From positions 186,001 through 250,000 of the forward strand of contig JAHLKD010000084.1 of NCBI GenBank assembly GCA_025526935.1: DNA of 64,000 nt, read 5' to 3'. Within the stretch, counting starts at the first letter, position 1; each line of letters begins with the position of its first letter. The notes beneath the pieces were generated by a model. The model was not told the origin of the DNA, ran no database searches, and worked only from the letters and a program-made list of their open reading frames with translations. The position numbers and the translations under genes were made by a program. Below are positions 22,712 to 35,500 of this stretch, piece after piece. The DNA is from Cladochytrium replicatum (lineage: Eukaryota; Chytridiomycota; Chytridiomycetes; Cladochytriales; Cladochytriaceae).

Positions 22712-24147
22712 CTACAATATATGCTCGCACTTCTGGCTCACCTCAATTTGACGGCAGTATTGCTCGAAACCAGGCGTGGATCCAACCAAGTAGATCCCAA
22801 GGGAAAACAAGTCGCTTCCAATAATAAGTGCTAGCATCATTATAGCATGGCGCTGAGGTCGTTCTTTCATCGCGGTTTTCCACACGGAGCTTTTCTTTGG
22901 TGAGTCCAGGTTCTGCGCATGGTGCCCCTGGGGCTGGACAGGGTATAAGCTAGGTTGATAGCGCTGTTGGCCATAACTTCCATCCATCCCGGGGTACCCA
23001 AGCTGCGCGTCAGAGTAACGATTCTCACGTTGTCCGGCGATCGAGTTCCGTGGAGGTGGATAAGCGCCTTGGTGAGCTCCATAAAGTCCATAATTCTGCA
23101 CGCACAACGTCAGCACACGCTCCAATATCCTTGACTTGGCCATTGCTTACGTGACTTTGCTGCGGCGGCGGCTGTTGCTGCTCTTGCGAGTTTCGAGAAT
23201 ACCCAGACGAGCGTCCGTATACCATGACAGTTTGCCCGTAAACAGGTCGCCCGTTCCGCTGGTTCACCCTCGAGCTCTGCCTCAGGTACGTGATATTTGA
23301 GAACGTTGCCTTGCACAAGTAGATCCCGCACACGAGCTCCATGATGATCACGAACAGCAAAAGTAGGTTCTGCGTGACCATCGCAAGTATGGCAACCACG
23401 TCAGTGGCGGGTATGATCGTGTTGACCAGGACGAAGTCAACTGGGAGAAGCATCGCGCTGAACGTGCCCAAGATAATTAGCACACGGGGGATGATTGCGT
23501 TTCCACCTCCTGAGAAATAATGAGGAGTTAGGAGGTTTTTCTTGTATGTGGATGGATCAAGGCACAAACCTGGCATGAACAGCTTGAAGGTGGTGTAGCG
23601 ATCAACGAGGATGAAGTAGTACAGATAGACTGCAACAGCAAAAAAGTGAGTCAGCAAGCAAAGCCTCAACTTCCTACCATCATTTACCTGACATCTGGAT
23701 AATGATCTGCGTGGAGATCTCAAGAACTGAAGCTAGGAAAGGCAGGGGTCCACTGTTCCAGCTTCCAGGCTGTATTGCTGCCGTGTTCCGAATGTGATCT
23801 GGAGCATACGTCCAAACCAGTACCATCTCCGCTGAAGCAAAACAACAGTTCAGCAATACGTCTAAATCAAGCTGGTCCACATTGAACTTACCGATGGAAG
23901 ATACCATGCTGAGCATGTCAATCAAAAGACAAATGATCATCATTCGCTGGAATCGCGTCCACATCTTGAAGCTTTTCTCCTGGCGCGAACGCCTGCGCAC
24001 CGTGAAAACCACAAACCCAAGTAGTACAGTCGCAGTAATTGCGAGAACGGCGAGCGCAAAGCAGAAGAGGATGAATGGCCCACCACCCTCATCTTGGAAG
24101 CCAGCTGCACTTGCGAAAAACACAGCGTCCTCTTTCGTAGCGCTCAT
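22712..24147 (-). CDS. Multi-pass membrane protein with Q/P-rich loop, function unknown
   Basis: Exons 23892-24147, 23688-23831, 23570-23629, 23151-23509 and 22712-23095 give 400 aa; introns of 55-60 nt are all GT-AG. Hydrophobic segments occur at about residues 25-48, 62-80, 88-100, 115-140, 165-182 and 190-220, plus one near the C-terminus (AIMMLALIIGSDLFSLGIYL). Between the sixth and the last lies a hydrophilic loop rich in Gln, Pro, Tyr and Gly (SQEQQQPPPQQSH and following). The layout recalls a seven-helix receptor-like protein with a long last loop, but I see no family motif. Intron 1 (60 nt) has no in-frame stop and could be retained. Confidence 0.75.
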
Positions 24148-25051
24148 TTTGGATGTGCCTCCACACCATCACCGGCGGAACTGTTATAGTTCGGACACCA
24201 CCCCTAATCTCAATAAACAGCAATCTCGGACTAGTGATCAAAATTTATGAACAAAATGGAATGTGGGGATTGTCTGATTGGACAAGTGATAAATAATATC
24301 AGCATGAGGGGAGCGATAAAATTTTCCTTGTGTGTTGTGCCGATGGGAGTGCCATTGCTCAGTTTCAAGCTTTGAAGCTACAAGTAACCATCGCTTAGAG
24401 CAGCTTGATCTGATCACGATCATTTCTATGAACGTGGCTGCTTTTACCGAACTTTAAACCTTATATCCCCTGCAGGACACTCAGCAGTCCTTGGGACCCT
24501 TGCACCACACAAATTGCACCACCAGTGATTGGAGCGTGCGAAAGTGTGGCTCGGGTCATTGCACACCATAGAGGATCATAGAGAGCCACAGCTGGACCTC
24601 AAAAAAGCAGGTTGACCAGCTTGACGACACTACTCTACCATATGCCAGGAGGACAAACTGTCTGGACCATAAGGGGTGTTAGATCTGGCCAAAGCTAAAC
24701 AACGGTGCTCGATCACTCGCTTGGTTCGTGCAGAAATGGCAGCAAACATCTCTTTTCCGCTCTGGTGGTTTAAGAATCTAAGTACGGTACTAGTCTTCCG
24801 CTGTCAGGAATGGAAAGGTCAATCTTAAGAGCACGATCGTTGGCAACTCGTCTGGTTGAGCGAATGGTGTTCGACGTGCCGTGCCTTAAATATCTGAACT
24901 TTATTCAATGATATAATTACTCGCGGCAAAAGTCGGTATGTTTAATTAATCAACGTTCCTCCGACGGAAACCATTTCTTGCGAAGGTTCTATGAATTCAA
25001 GTTGATGCCATCCATCCCATCCACAGACAACGCAACTGCTTCATTCAAACA
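24148..25051. other. Intergenic; nothing recognised
   Basis: About 900 bases without supported genes; the right part is the 3' flank of the minus-strand hydrolase. Confidence 0.5.
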
Positions 25052-26777
25052 TCAGGAAAATTGCATTGCCTCCAAACTGCTCAAGATTCTCATCACCGTC
25101 CGCGTGTCTACATCATCCCCATCCAGCGCGGACGACCCACTCTCTGATGGTGACGGTGGGGTAGGTGGATCACTCAATCCGGATCGCTGAACAAACGCAC
25201 GCACAAGGATCAGCAAGTTTGACGAGAACGGAGAGAGTGGAAGCATGAGCTCCAGTATCGCCCCGGCGTGATCCAAGCCATACACATGCATGCTCACGTT
25301 GGGGATTCCAACCTCCTTGAGAACCGCATAGAAGGTCTCGCTTGATTTTAGAGGCACTGTTCCGTCCTTTTTACTGATGTGAAAATTGTTTTATGATCAT
25401 AATTAGGTTGTAAAGACTTACTTTGGGGCTATGTACCAGCATGACGTTGTGTGGAAGCAACGCGATGTTGTTTCCCATTCGAAACAGCTTTCCATACCCC
25501 TTCAGAAGCGTCGACGGCGAAACTTCCTGATACGCTTCTGGTGTACCTCCCATCACTCTGGCCATCGCCGACACCTCTTCAACACCTCTTCCAGATTCGA
25601 AGCCAAAATGCGACACGATATCGTACACACCCGCCACACTGATCGAAGATAAAACTGAGTCAGTGAGAAAGAAGGTTGTTCGAAAAAGTGCAACTCACAG
25701 AATGAGGCCGTGAATATGCGGCAAACGCTCGTTCGCAAACGGTAGTGGTGAAATGCCCGGGAAAAAGGTCGAGTTTGATACGTCTCGCTTCTTGTTGGAT
25801 CGCGCAAAGCGACGTCCAACAAGGAAGGAAATCGCGTCATGGATAACAGTCAATGAGACCAAGTGCGCTCCAGCAGAATGCCTGAACAATCAATGAGCGT
25901 ACGTCATATTATTGATAGCGCAAACGTACCCCATCAGATAGATTTCTGATGGATTTCCATCATAGTCCCTGCAAATATTTGGATGAGACCTTTTATACAG
26001 CTAAGATGTAAAAATCCTACGCAATGTGCTTGTGGGTCCAAAAGATCACCCGCCGCATGTCAGAAATCATATGCTCGATCTTCCCGGCGGGATAAATAGA
26101 ATAATCTGGTACGACAACCTGAGAAAAGAAAGTTTCAGCCGAAGATGGTATGCCATTCTAATGACTATGTATTACAACAAATCCGTAGTCTTGTAGTGTC
26201 TGTGCCAAAAGTGCATACGTCCCCTTTTCTCCTGCACAGTCAGGTCAGCGTTGAGAGATTTAACTTTGAATTACAGCATACCAGACGACCATCCACCACC
26301 GTACACAAACACAATAACCGGCCTCAAGTGGTTCCGGCTGCCACGAACGTCTCTCCACTTCCTGAGTCGATGTCCAATATCGGTACAGTAAACGTCGAGA
26401 AGGCAAGCAGGATTATGGCTCCCAAAGTCGATGTTGTGGTGGATTCTCGGCTCTGGCAATCCGCTGCTGAAACGCTGCCACAGAGTATATCCGCCCCATT
26501 TTACACCGATCGGGAGCAACTTGGTAAGAGTGAAATCAACCTGACCTAGGACAGCACAGACTAGCTTTGCGATTCGGTAGGGGTGATAAGGCAGATATGG
26601 GAGGCGGACGCCGAAAAATATTGGCCTGCGCGGGTTATCCTCTTGAGATCGACCGAGATAGAACGACCAAATCAGAATGTAGCTGGCTGCAACCGTTGAC
26701 AACGCGATGAGATGGGAATGGGAAGATGCCACAAGGAAGTAAGCCAGCGGCAGGGACACGAGCATGAAGGTGATCAT
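25052..26777 (-). CDS. Membrane-anchored alpha/beta hydrolase, ICME/kynurenine-formamidase-like
   Basis: Seven exons (26282-26777, 26176-26231, 26021-26118, 25930-25968, 25699-25881, 25422-25638, 25052-25366) give 467 aa. Residues 1-50 hold two hydrophobic segments, so it is probably ER-membrane bound. The oxyanion-hole motif VYGGGW stands where HGGGW is usual, the nucleophile is in GHSAGAH (about residue 231), the acid is in KDGTVP (about 364) and the histidine in DHAG (about 395). PYLPYHPYRIAK upstream of the core resembles prenylcysteine methylesterases (ICME). It could demethylate prenylated proteins or act on other lipid esters; the exact substrate is inference. The tail after about residue 420 is Ser/Asp-rich. 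Confidence 0.87.
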
Positions 26778-28143
26778 CGCATCTTTTTATAAAAAATACC
26801 GCAGCAGGATACACATTCCCAATAACGAGCCCGAAAACATACTCTCCCCACCCCCAACGGCAACGGGAAACCGAAGAGAACGCACGACACCGAAAGAAAC
26901 TGAAGAGATCATCCTGCACGAAAGAGATCATGTGCCAATGACAGGTCGTTTATGATCGTGGTCTCATTGACAAGAGCTTCTTGAAAGGTATGTTGGTTAC
27001 AGAGATGATTTCCATATTTCAGCTCTTTCGACAACTTTTCTTTGTTCAACATTGTCAAATCGTTGCGCATTTGGTTCAGGCAAACACAACAAATCTAAAT
27101 TTGTGACGCTGTTTAAACCTGACACATGTTGACGATTGTGTCGGTACCAAACACGTCACAAAGGGGTTTTGGAGGACATCCAGTAGTTGGTGGGATGGTG
27201 CAAAATAATGGGAATGGTGGTGGGGTGTGGGAAAAAGAGCGAGATCTGCGAAGGTGCACGAGAGGGAATTGCGTAACAGTGGCAGTTTGCCGATGAAAAC
27301 GGGGGGGATGCCAAAAACCCCTGCAATATATGTGGGCAGAGTCTTTGAATGCCCGAAGTAAAAAGCAATTTCTTGTTTTCTCTGTGATCAGATCGCCTGC
27401 AACAACACATTTGCCATCTTCTCGAAACCTACACTCATACTCACCTACAGTCGCCTCCTCACCACAATTTCGTCAGTTTGTCCTCCATATAATCATCCTT
27501 AAGCCCTATGGTCTCCCTGATGTTCTTCCAAAACTTCTCCCACAACGGCTCACTTTTCATCCTATCATCAAACTTCTCCAGCAAGCTTGTCCACTTCCTC
27601 TTCTACTCCATCCTCAGAATACTCCGACATCTGTGTTGATAACCTCATTCAAAGTCATACCCTGAGTCTTCGCAAATGACTCCCAAAGAAAATCTTGCAT
27701 TCTATTCTTCCAAGCAACAGAAGCCACCGATCACCTGGCTTGGGCCACTGACTAACCCCGGAACTCCTCCAACTGTACATCGCTGTATTTGTCACAGGGT
27801 TCTTCACCAAGCTCTTCTTCAGCTTGTCCGCTGTTACCATCGTAATCTTTGTCGAGGCTCGTGTTGTTCGCGCAGCTCGTTCCCATACTCGATTGCATAA
27901 GGGGACACCAATGTTCTGCTGACTTTAGGCTCTTCCCAACATCATCCCTGAACTCCTTTCTATCCTCTCGTCGCCAGCTTGAATTGACTGTCACAACTCC
28001 AAACTCTACAATGACAACTAACCCAGATTCCCTTTGTTTCCCTCGACTTTATCAACCCCATGTGCCCCAAAAAACTCCCGAAAAACTCAACTTCTACTTC
28101 AGCCAAATCTGTGACAATCACTACAATTCAACTCCAGATGTCT
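26778..28143. other. Long gap without a confident gene
   Basis: On the minus strand between about 27300 and 28000 there are protein-like scraps in changing frames (for example EPLWEKFWKNIRETIG and KEFRDDVGKSLKSAEHW) that do not assemble into a gene. They may be remains of a host gene or of the adjacent hAT element. Nothing else recognised. Confidence 0.35.
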
Positions 28144-29919
28144 CTAAACACAATGACACTGACCACAGTATCCCTGGACTATCTCCAAATGACTGTTCTT
28201 GATTTTCCGTGACTGATACGATTCCTCCCAGACTTTCCGCACTAGGGTGACCTGATCCCCAGCCTTTGAAAATCGAAAATATTGATCCTTAAAATGAGGA
28301 TCGAGTACCGTAGCAACTGCTAAACACAGGCTCTTAGCGATTGAGTAGTATATTCTCAGCTTATATAGTGCATTTCGAAATGCTTTGGTGAAAGTTTCAT
28401 CCAAATCTGCCTCCTCTAGGTCCTTGTAAAAAACTAGCATATCAGACTGTTCGCTATATGGGTTATCCTTTGAGTTGTCTTTTTTCTCTTTGATCTGAGA
28501 GTTTTTTTGTCAATCCCTCTTCGTTCTTATTTATGGACTTGTATTCATTTAATTATTTCCATGTTTGGCAGGTTCTGTGGAGTGATGGTGGCATTTAGTG
28601 GGGGGATATAGTGTGGCTTGGTCCTTGAGTTGATGTGACCAATGTCTTTGACCACAGGTATGCCAACACGCACTGTTCACTTGAATATAGGAGTTGATAT
28701 GACCAATGTCTTTGACCACAGCATTCCCTGGTTGCCTGACCAGCTTGGGTGTAGTGTACAGCCTGTCTGATTATTAGGCATATACACACCTGGGAGAACA
28801 GGTACCGGGGCCAAGAGACATCTAGACCCCTTGATTGCCTTTGATATAACCTCGAAAACACTCAAACTATCCCGGATCTTCTGTAGGGCCTCCCATTGCT
28901 TTGGATTTATTGACCAATCTTTCAAAGAATCTTCAATCCAGCATATTTTGTCCATTCCCTCTCGTAGCTGTAAGGCTCGTTTGACCATATAGAACGTGGT
29001 ATTCCAGCAAGTTGTCACATCAATAATTGGTAAGAGAGGAACCAGTTTCTCAAATCGGCACAAATCAATAAATGAGCTTTGTCGTTTGGGGAAGACCGGA
29101 TTCCTCTGACTAGCCGTCGAAGAAGGTTTATGGCATTAACGCTGGAGTTATCGACATGTGTGACTGTGTCCCCTGCAGGCCCGAATGTATCGATAAGATC
29201 CTTTGCTGCAAGATTGATGATGTGTGCCATACACTGCATGTGTTGAGTTTCTGCAGACCACGCAATATCCCTATCTTCCAATAGCGTCTCCAGCTTAGCA
29301 CTCATGGTGTGTTGTTTGAACCGTTGTCGGTTGTAATGCACAATAAGCGTTCACCCGATAGCATGCCAAATTCATCCAGACACTTGACAAGCTGATTAGC
29401 CATGGCGACACCTTCATGCTTTCCAACCATTGGAATCATCTGCAGCAGCAAGTCCTGCGGCTCCCATTCTTTCGTGATGAAGTGGGCAGTAATTCCAAGA
29501 AAAGAAGTCTGGTTCTTCGATGTCCAACAGTCAGCTCTTATTGATACTTTTGAAGGCGAACCATTAATCAGACCTTTAACGAGCTCCTTCTGCCTATCGT
29601 AAAGATTGATCTCATTATGCTTCACTGCTTCTGCTGTCTTTGGTGTATAGTTTGGCTGAAAGTCTTCAGCATGCTGACAAAGAATTCGTTCTCCACAACA
29701 GTAAAAGCCTGATAGTCTGCAGCAATCCAGTCCAAAATCAACCGCCATGCTACATCTGAACACAGAGTCTTGCTCCTCCAGCGAGCCGAAATTCAATGCC
29801 AGTTGTCCCTTGGGACAGTGTCCAACAGTCCAAGCAACCTGGCAATACTTCCATGGTGGTTTTTCAGATGCCAGGGAAAGTTTTTTGTTGATCCTGTCTT
29901 ATCGACCTTGATGAATTTT
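28144..29919 (-). mobile_element. Degenerate hAT-family DNA transposon fragment 1
   Basis: Minus-strand pieces in several frames follow hAT transposase order. A BED-finger remnant (HLKNHHGSIAR, about 29830-29880) is followed by the core: CWTSKNQTSFLGITAHF, TTDNGSNNT, CMAHIINLAAKDLI, TCWNTTFYMVKRA and LDPHFKDQYF. Frameshifts and stops separate these pieces, so it is inactive. The N-terminal part upstream of the BED finger is lost: similarity ends near 29919, where an unrelated plus-strand coiled-coil frame begins. A short duplication (two copies of TGACCAATGTCTTTGACCAC at about 28637 and 28699) lies inside. Copies 2 and 3 in this window are its relatives. Confidence 0.85.
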
Positions 29920-30822
29920 GCAGGGGGGTGCATTGATTCAGCACGTCAAGCACAACGATCTAGCAAGATTCAGGGAGATCACCGCTGCAATGGAAAGGGA
30001 GAAGCAGGCGGCTTCCCAGGAGATTTCACAATGGAAATCACGTGTGACTGACCTGGAGGGAGAGCTTGCTGCTCTGAAACGACAGGCTGGTCATTCAGAC
30101 GCTGCCACACCTGCAGCGCAAACATCAACAGGAGGCACAATAAGCATATCTTCGGCTATCAAGGGGATTGATAGAATTCAGAAGGTACAACAAACCAGTT
30201 CTCCAACCAGTTCCTTTGCATTTCTTAGCCTGCAGCAGCACCGTCGTACGGCTATCCTTTTGGTGAAAGAGGTCATCCAGGGCATCTGCTTCCAGAGGCA
30301 TAAGATCAATGAGGTTATTAATGACCTTAAATTGCCGTCTCTTCCACCATCAATCAAGTTTGTCAGCGCACTAACTATGAAGTCCTCTCCCAAAATGAGT
30401 TCTTACAGCCCATGTTTGTTGAATCTTGACGACCACTCAAGCCGAACATCAACTTCAAGTAGCAGTGCTCGGAGCGGCTATACTCTTCTTAGGGTGCACA
30501 TTTTCTTGGAAACTGGATACAGCGCAACAACTCGCTAAGTACGTCTGCCACCATCTATTGCATGTTCAGAGCATTAGTGGATGCATATCCTTCTGAGTGG
30601 CTAAGGTTCTGTACGGCATACATGCATCTGTCGTCCATAACGCTCCCTGAGGTGGATTGGAAACCTTGGAAGACAGGTTTAGCCAAGCATTTCATGCTTT
30701 CAAATGACGACACTGATCGGTTCATCAGGACTGGGTTGGCAAAGGACGTAACCAGGTGTGGATGGGACAATGTGAACCAGATACAGAAGCTGACTTGGGC
30801 TGTTCCACCTATCAACTTGTAA
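29918..30822 (+). CDS. Hypothetical coiled-coil protein, probably 5'-truncated
   Basis: A frame at 29918-30538 starts with a coiled coil (AAMEREKQAASQEIS ... VTDLEGELAALKRQ) and runs into Ser-rich sequence. In another frame CTFSWKLDTAQQLAK precedes a 32-nt GT-AG interval (GTACGT to TTCAG), after which ALVDAYPSEWLRFCTAY continues to a stop at 30822 (GWDNVNQIQKLTWAVPP). The pieces look like exons of one gene, but I cannot close the middle. The frame begins exactly where hAT fragment 1 is broken, and TTTGCAG before GGGGG could be an acceptor. I do not recognise the protein. It may be a host gene cut by transposon insertion or part of another element. Confidence 0.35.
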
Positions 30823-30939
30823 TTTTTCAGTGGAGTTTTGTTCATCTTTATGATAGTGTTTGTAAATATCACACTGTCCATACAGACACAAAGTGTTCAT
30901 TTAAATATCAAGTGTGTTCTAACTCAAGTTCAATCGCTC

Positions 30940-32209
30940 CTCTCCTGAGCGGCAAGACCTGGCAGGTCAGGGTCAGGTACAGGTTTCAACCACTTCGGGT
31001 CCGGGTATTCCCTTTGTACCCGTCAAAGACCCGGCGGATGCCTGGACAAACACGACCCGAAATGAAGGGTTTAATGTGAGTCGCCACTGCAAACCCGGAC
31101 CCGACCTGGACCAGCCGAACCTTAATTTCTACCACAACAGCTGTGCTTTCTGTCCACCTGGACATTTCAAGTCTGTAACGTTCCAGCCACACTGCAACAA
31201 AAACGGAAGTTGCCTTTGTTAAACCAAAGCGCAAGGCAGTGTCTGACGCAAGCCAAAGACTGGTGGACAGTCATCCGCTGGACACACGGAAGCAAAGTCT
31301 CCCACCCCCACGAATTTCAGAGGCATCCAACGAGGGAAACAGCATGCAGGACAAACGCAGACATATATCAGGACACAGTGGCAACAACAGCACTCGAGAG
31401 CCTGGCTCCACATCTTCTTCCAATGACTCCAGCGAGTTGGGCCTGGCTTCTGAGCGTGCACCAGAACTTCCTGCCGAAGTCAGTTTTGCTGACTCTTCAG
31501 TGCCACAGGAGCCAGCAGCTGGATCGGTTCAACCATCAATGCTTTCATCATACGCAGATGTTGATAGCATGTCGGACTGTAGAGGTAGTCGAGGCGGCAT
31601 AGCAAAGGATTACTATAAGGTTGATAATGGACTGAGAACATGTTTGGTTGCAAAATGCAAGTGGAGCCAGAAGGTCGACAAGACGGGATCAACAAAAACC
31701 TTTCTCCAGCATTTGAAAAACCACCATGGAAGTATTGCCAGGCATCATGAACTGTTGGACATTGTCCCCAAGGGACAACAAACATTTAATTTTGGCTGGC
31801 TGGAGAAGGAGCAAGATTTTGTCTTAAATCCAGATATAGCGTGGCGTTGATTTTAGACTGGATTGCGGCAGACTATCAGGCTTTTACTGTTGTGGAGAAC
31901 AAGTTCTTTATCAGCATGCTGAAGACTTTTCAGCTAAACTATACACCAAAGGCGGCAAAAACAGTGAAGCAAAATGAGGTGGATCTTTACAATATGCAGA
32001 AGGAGCTCGTTGAAGGTCTGATTGTTGGTTCGCCTTCAAAAATTTCAATAACTGCTGCCTGTTGGACATCAAAGAGCCAGATTTCTTTTCTTGGAATAAC
32101 TGTTCACTTCATCAACAAAGAATGGGAGCCGCAGGACTTGCTGCTGCAGATGATTCCGATGGTTGGAAAGCATGAAGGTGTCGCCATGGCTAATCAGCTT
32201 GTGAATTAG
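30940..32209 (+). mobile_element. hAT transposon fragment 2 (terminal region plus BED finger and start of core)
   Basis: From about 30940 the sequence is rich in GGGTCCGGGT, ACCCG and CCCGGACCC motifs, the subterminal style seen in many hAT elements. A transposase start region follows at 31225: a Ser-rich N-terminus, then the BED-type finger (CLVAKCKWSQKVD ... FLQHLKNHHGSIARHH, 31640-31750). A frameshift near 31848 moves the core to another frame (31841-32209: WIAADYQAF, CWTSKSQISFLGITVHF, MVGKHEGVAMANQLV). Similarity to fragment 1 stops at about 32204. The ATG corresponding to that of fragment 3 is mutated. Inactive. Confidence 0.82.
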
Positions 32210-32549
32210 AATCACTATTAGTCCAGCATTAAGCCAGCTTTCTCTTTTCTCCTTCTATCGGACTTACTCATACTGATCTTCAAATAGTAATCGCCTTCAG
32301 TAGTAATCCTGCACAGTATCGGCCACCTCTGAGCATTTACATTCACATTATATAATACTAATGCAAGATATGGGTGTCAAGAGAACATTTAATTAATCTA
32401 GAACAAATTTTCGTCGTTCCTTATCGAGACAATAGAAGGTGAAGAAACGGTATTTTAAAAAGTGGTTTGATTGGTCAATATTTCGATTATACGTAATACA
32501 AAAAGTGAACTTAACTGCTGTTCAAGAAAGGGAAAATTAACTGAAAGCA
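32210..32549. other. Intergenic; nothing recognised
   Basis: AT-rich gap between the hAT fragment and the 3' end of the LAM-like gene. Confidence 0.5.
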
Positions 32550-35500
32550 TTACCGCTCTGCCAGATCATTCATCACGTCACCTCTCTTTTCCGGGACAAA
32601 ATTCTCCTTCTCACCAGCTTCCACAATTACCGGCGCAACCACCCACTTCCCACGTCCCTTTCTCTTCCCATCAACCTCCCTTCGCATTCTCCCCACAACT
32701 CTCTCCAACGTCTCCAGCACCACATCCGAGACATCCTCCTCCCTCAATCCCACGACCGCACCTCCCACCCTCCCAACATCCACATCCCTCGCAACAATGT
32801 TCACAACCCTCCACAGCATAAGCGCGTTCAACAGTCCCATCAAGAACGACGCGAGTGTGAGGAAGAGCATCCATTGGCTCGCGATTGTTCGGAGAGAGGA
32901 TAGAAGCGCTGTTGTAGGCGGAGGCGGTGTGGACGCGACTGGGGATTGAGGAGCCACCGACGCCTTTCTCTTGCGGGAGTCGTGGGACAACCGTCGGCGG
33001 GGACGATCGGCACGGAGGAGAGGTAAGAGGGGGTCTGGGACTGTCGAGAGGTGCTTTCGAACGGCTGCGCTGAGCTCTTTGTAGGAGGTTGTCATCCCAT
33101 CAATAGCGGTGGTCCTGATGATCCCTGCATGAAAAGAAAGGAGTCTGAGCGGTGGGAGCAAACAAACAGAAGCCCGTACTCTACCTTGAACCATGAAGTT
33201 GACTTTCACAAACTCAATTCCGACGTATGCTTTCAACCTGGTCTTACCAGGACCGTCGTGGGAGATGCACGTGCGAGTAAGGTTCTGGAAAATGAACCCG
33301 GTGCTCTCGGCAACATCCAGCGATTCCGCCGATGAAGCAATGCAAACGAACCTATGAAAGCTCCATCAGCCATACATTTTTTAGGTATCCCATAGCATTA
33401 CTCACCCTTTCGGATCTACTTCTACAACTTGTTCTGTCATCAGGCACCGAGTCGACTTCGGACCTAGAGTTCCACATAATGAACTAAATAAAATACATCA
33501 ATGAACTTAACGGACAACTTACCAATGGGTCCACTGAGCGCCATCGTGTACTGCACTTTCCTCTTCATCCCAACCTTAAATTCCTCGATCTCAATTTCCC
33601 AACCTTTCCCTTCTCTTCCCTTCTCCTCTACACTCACAAGCTCCCCCGTCCCGTCCACACTCCACGGGCTCATCAACACATCCTTCAACCCCCGCTCCCG
33701 GAAATGGTTCGCAAGGAAGGCCCCGCCGTCTCCAAACATCAGTTTCACCACATATCCAAAGCTTCCATCATACGACTCCTCGAGAACGCGCTTGAAAGTT
33801 CCAGGGATAGAACACTTGCATTCCACCGCAGGTTTCTTCGCATATGTGGGAACTGAACTGGCACGAGCAGATCGTGAACTTGGCCCAACGTGCGAGAACC
33901 GTCGTCCACGTGAGCTCGTGACGACAAGCGACGGAGGGCGGTGTGAACGAGGCTTGGTGTGTCCGCTTGGAGGTGGGTCACTGTGAATGTGGTCGTCCTC
34001 CGACACTAAAGGATTTTCTTCCTCGCCAGCACTTTCAACGTTGGAAAGCTCATCTTTGATGTCCTCGGTCGAACGAGCAGAGGCTGTCTCTGCAAACTTG
34101 GGTTTGCGGAGAAAGGCGTTCCAGCTAGATGTTCTTGTGCGGCCAGGAGAAAGGTTGGCCGCTGATGACGGAGGTGCGACAAAGGCTGCCGCATTTGGGA
34201 CGAGGGTCGCCGCTGCAGTCGCTGCGGCCATCGCCGCACCAATCCCAGCTGCCGGGTTGACTTTCTTCGCACGGGGTAGAGTCACTGGTTGAGAGGGGGT
34301 GGGGGGAGGAATCGGTGATGCATTGGAAGAAACGCTGGGTCTAGATTGTTGGAGGTGCTCGTCGTTCCTGCGACGAAGGTAGCAAGTTTCGCAACTTCCG
34401 TTCCAATAGTCGTCACCAGCACCGCAGATGCATTGGAGATACCTTAAGTCGGGGAACTTTTTTGGGACGGTTCAGAATTGGCGAATGTAGTAAGAATGAA
34501 ACTACCTTTCGGAACCGGGACCATGGTGCAACGTGAGCATCCCATAACATGGAAAGTAGCGTGAAGCACTCGTCGCGCGTGAAGATGAAGCTCGCCAGGA
34601 AATACTATCGCAGCAATTTTAGAAAGGCTTATAGACTAAACAGCTGGAGCCTACCCGGCTGGTCTTCGTTTCAATCTCCAAACTGTAGGAAATAGTCGGA
34701 TCAGAATCGCAAACACTGGGAATCCTGGCAAGTTACCTGTTGTCAATGACCAATGCCGCCTTTTTCTTCTCAATATGTATAATATCATCAAACTTGATTG
34801 TAATCTTATTCAGAAATTGCAGTTAGCAGTGTTTGTGCGGTGGGTGTTGAACACTTTTACTTACATTTCCTGCCCAGCCTTTGAAGCACACATTGTGTTC
34901 GGAAACATAGATTTTACCCTGCACCAGGACCATATCCTGCAGAGCACATGTATACTCCTCGATCAGGCGCTCGGTGGGATCAATGTCCGGATAATCTGCA
35001 TGAAAAACTGCGTTGCGCTCTTCAGGCGCAAAAGTAATTTCCGGGGTGGAGGTCAAGGAGTTTAGTCCCGGTGGAACGACTTCGACGGAGCTAGTTGCGC
35101 CGCTCCCCACGTGAGTTTCATCAGGCGAGCTTGCTTCACCGGGCGCAAGAGTTTCGGTTGAATCACCGACAAGCGCCAGCTCTGATTTGAGTTCATCTGG
35201 CAAGGGTTGATTGAGGAGAGGAGGTTCGGTAGCGTTGGTTGACACCTGGGAAGGAGTTCGACGATGGCCAGGAGAGAAGTGGAGGCTGCGGCTACGGCCC
35301 CTCAGGAACTGCTGGTTCGCAAAAAGGCCGCCAAGTGATGGTGCTGGATTCGTTGGGGGAGGTTCGTTCAAGGGCGGCGTAAGGTCGGTCGAAACGACAC
35401 TCGGGGGACGTGTGACGATCAGGGGGGTCGCGAGGACAGAGACGATTGGAGGGTCCATTTCCGGGGACACTTCGTCGGAAGGGTGGGCAGTGGATTCGGG

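Noticed and set aside
27330-27665. 111-codon plus-strand frame
   Set aside because: Low-complexity Pro/Leu/Ser composition, no motif and no supporting exon structure; the opposite strand shows equally weak protein-like scraps.
28620-28720. Two near-identical copies of a 20-base word inside hAT fragment 1, as a possible regulatory repeat
   Set aside because: They lie within the decayed transposase region and are more simply a local duplication.
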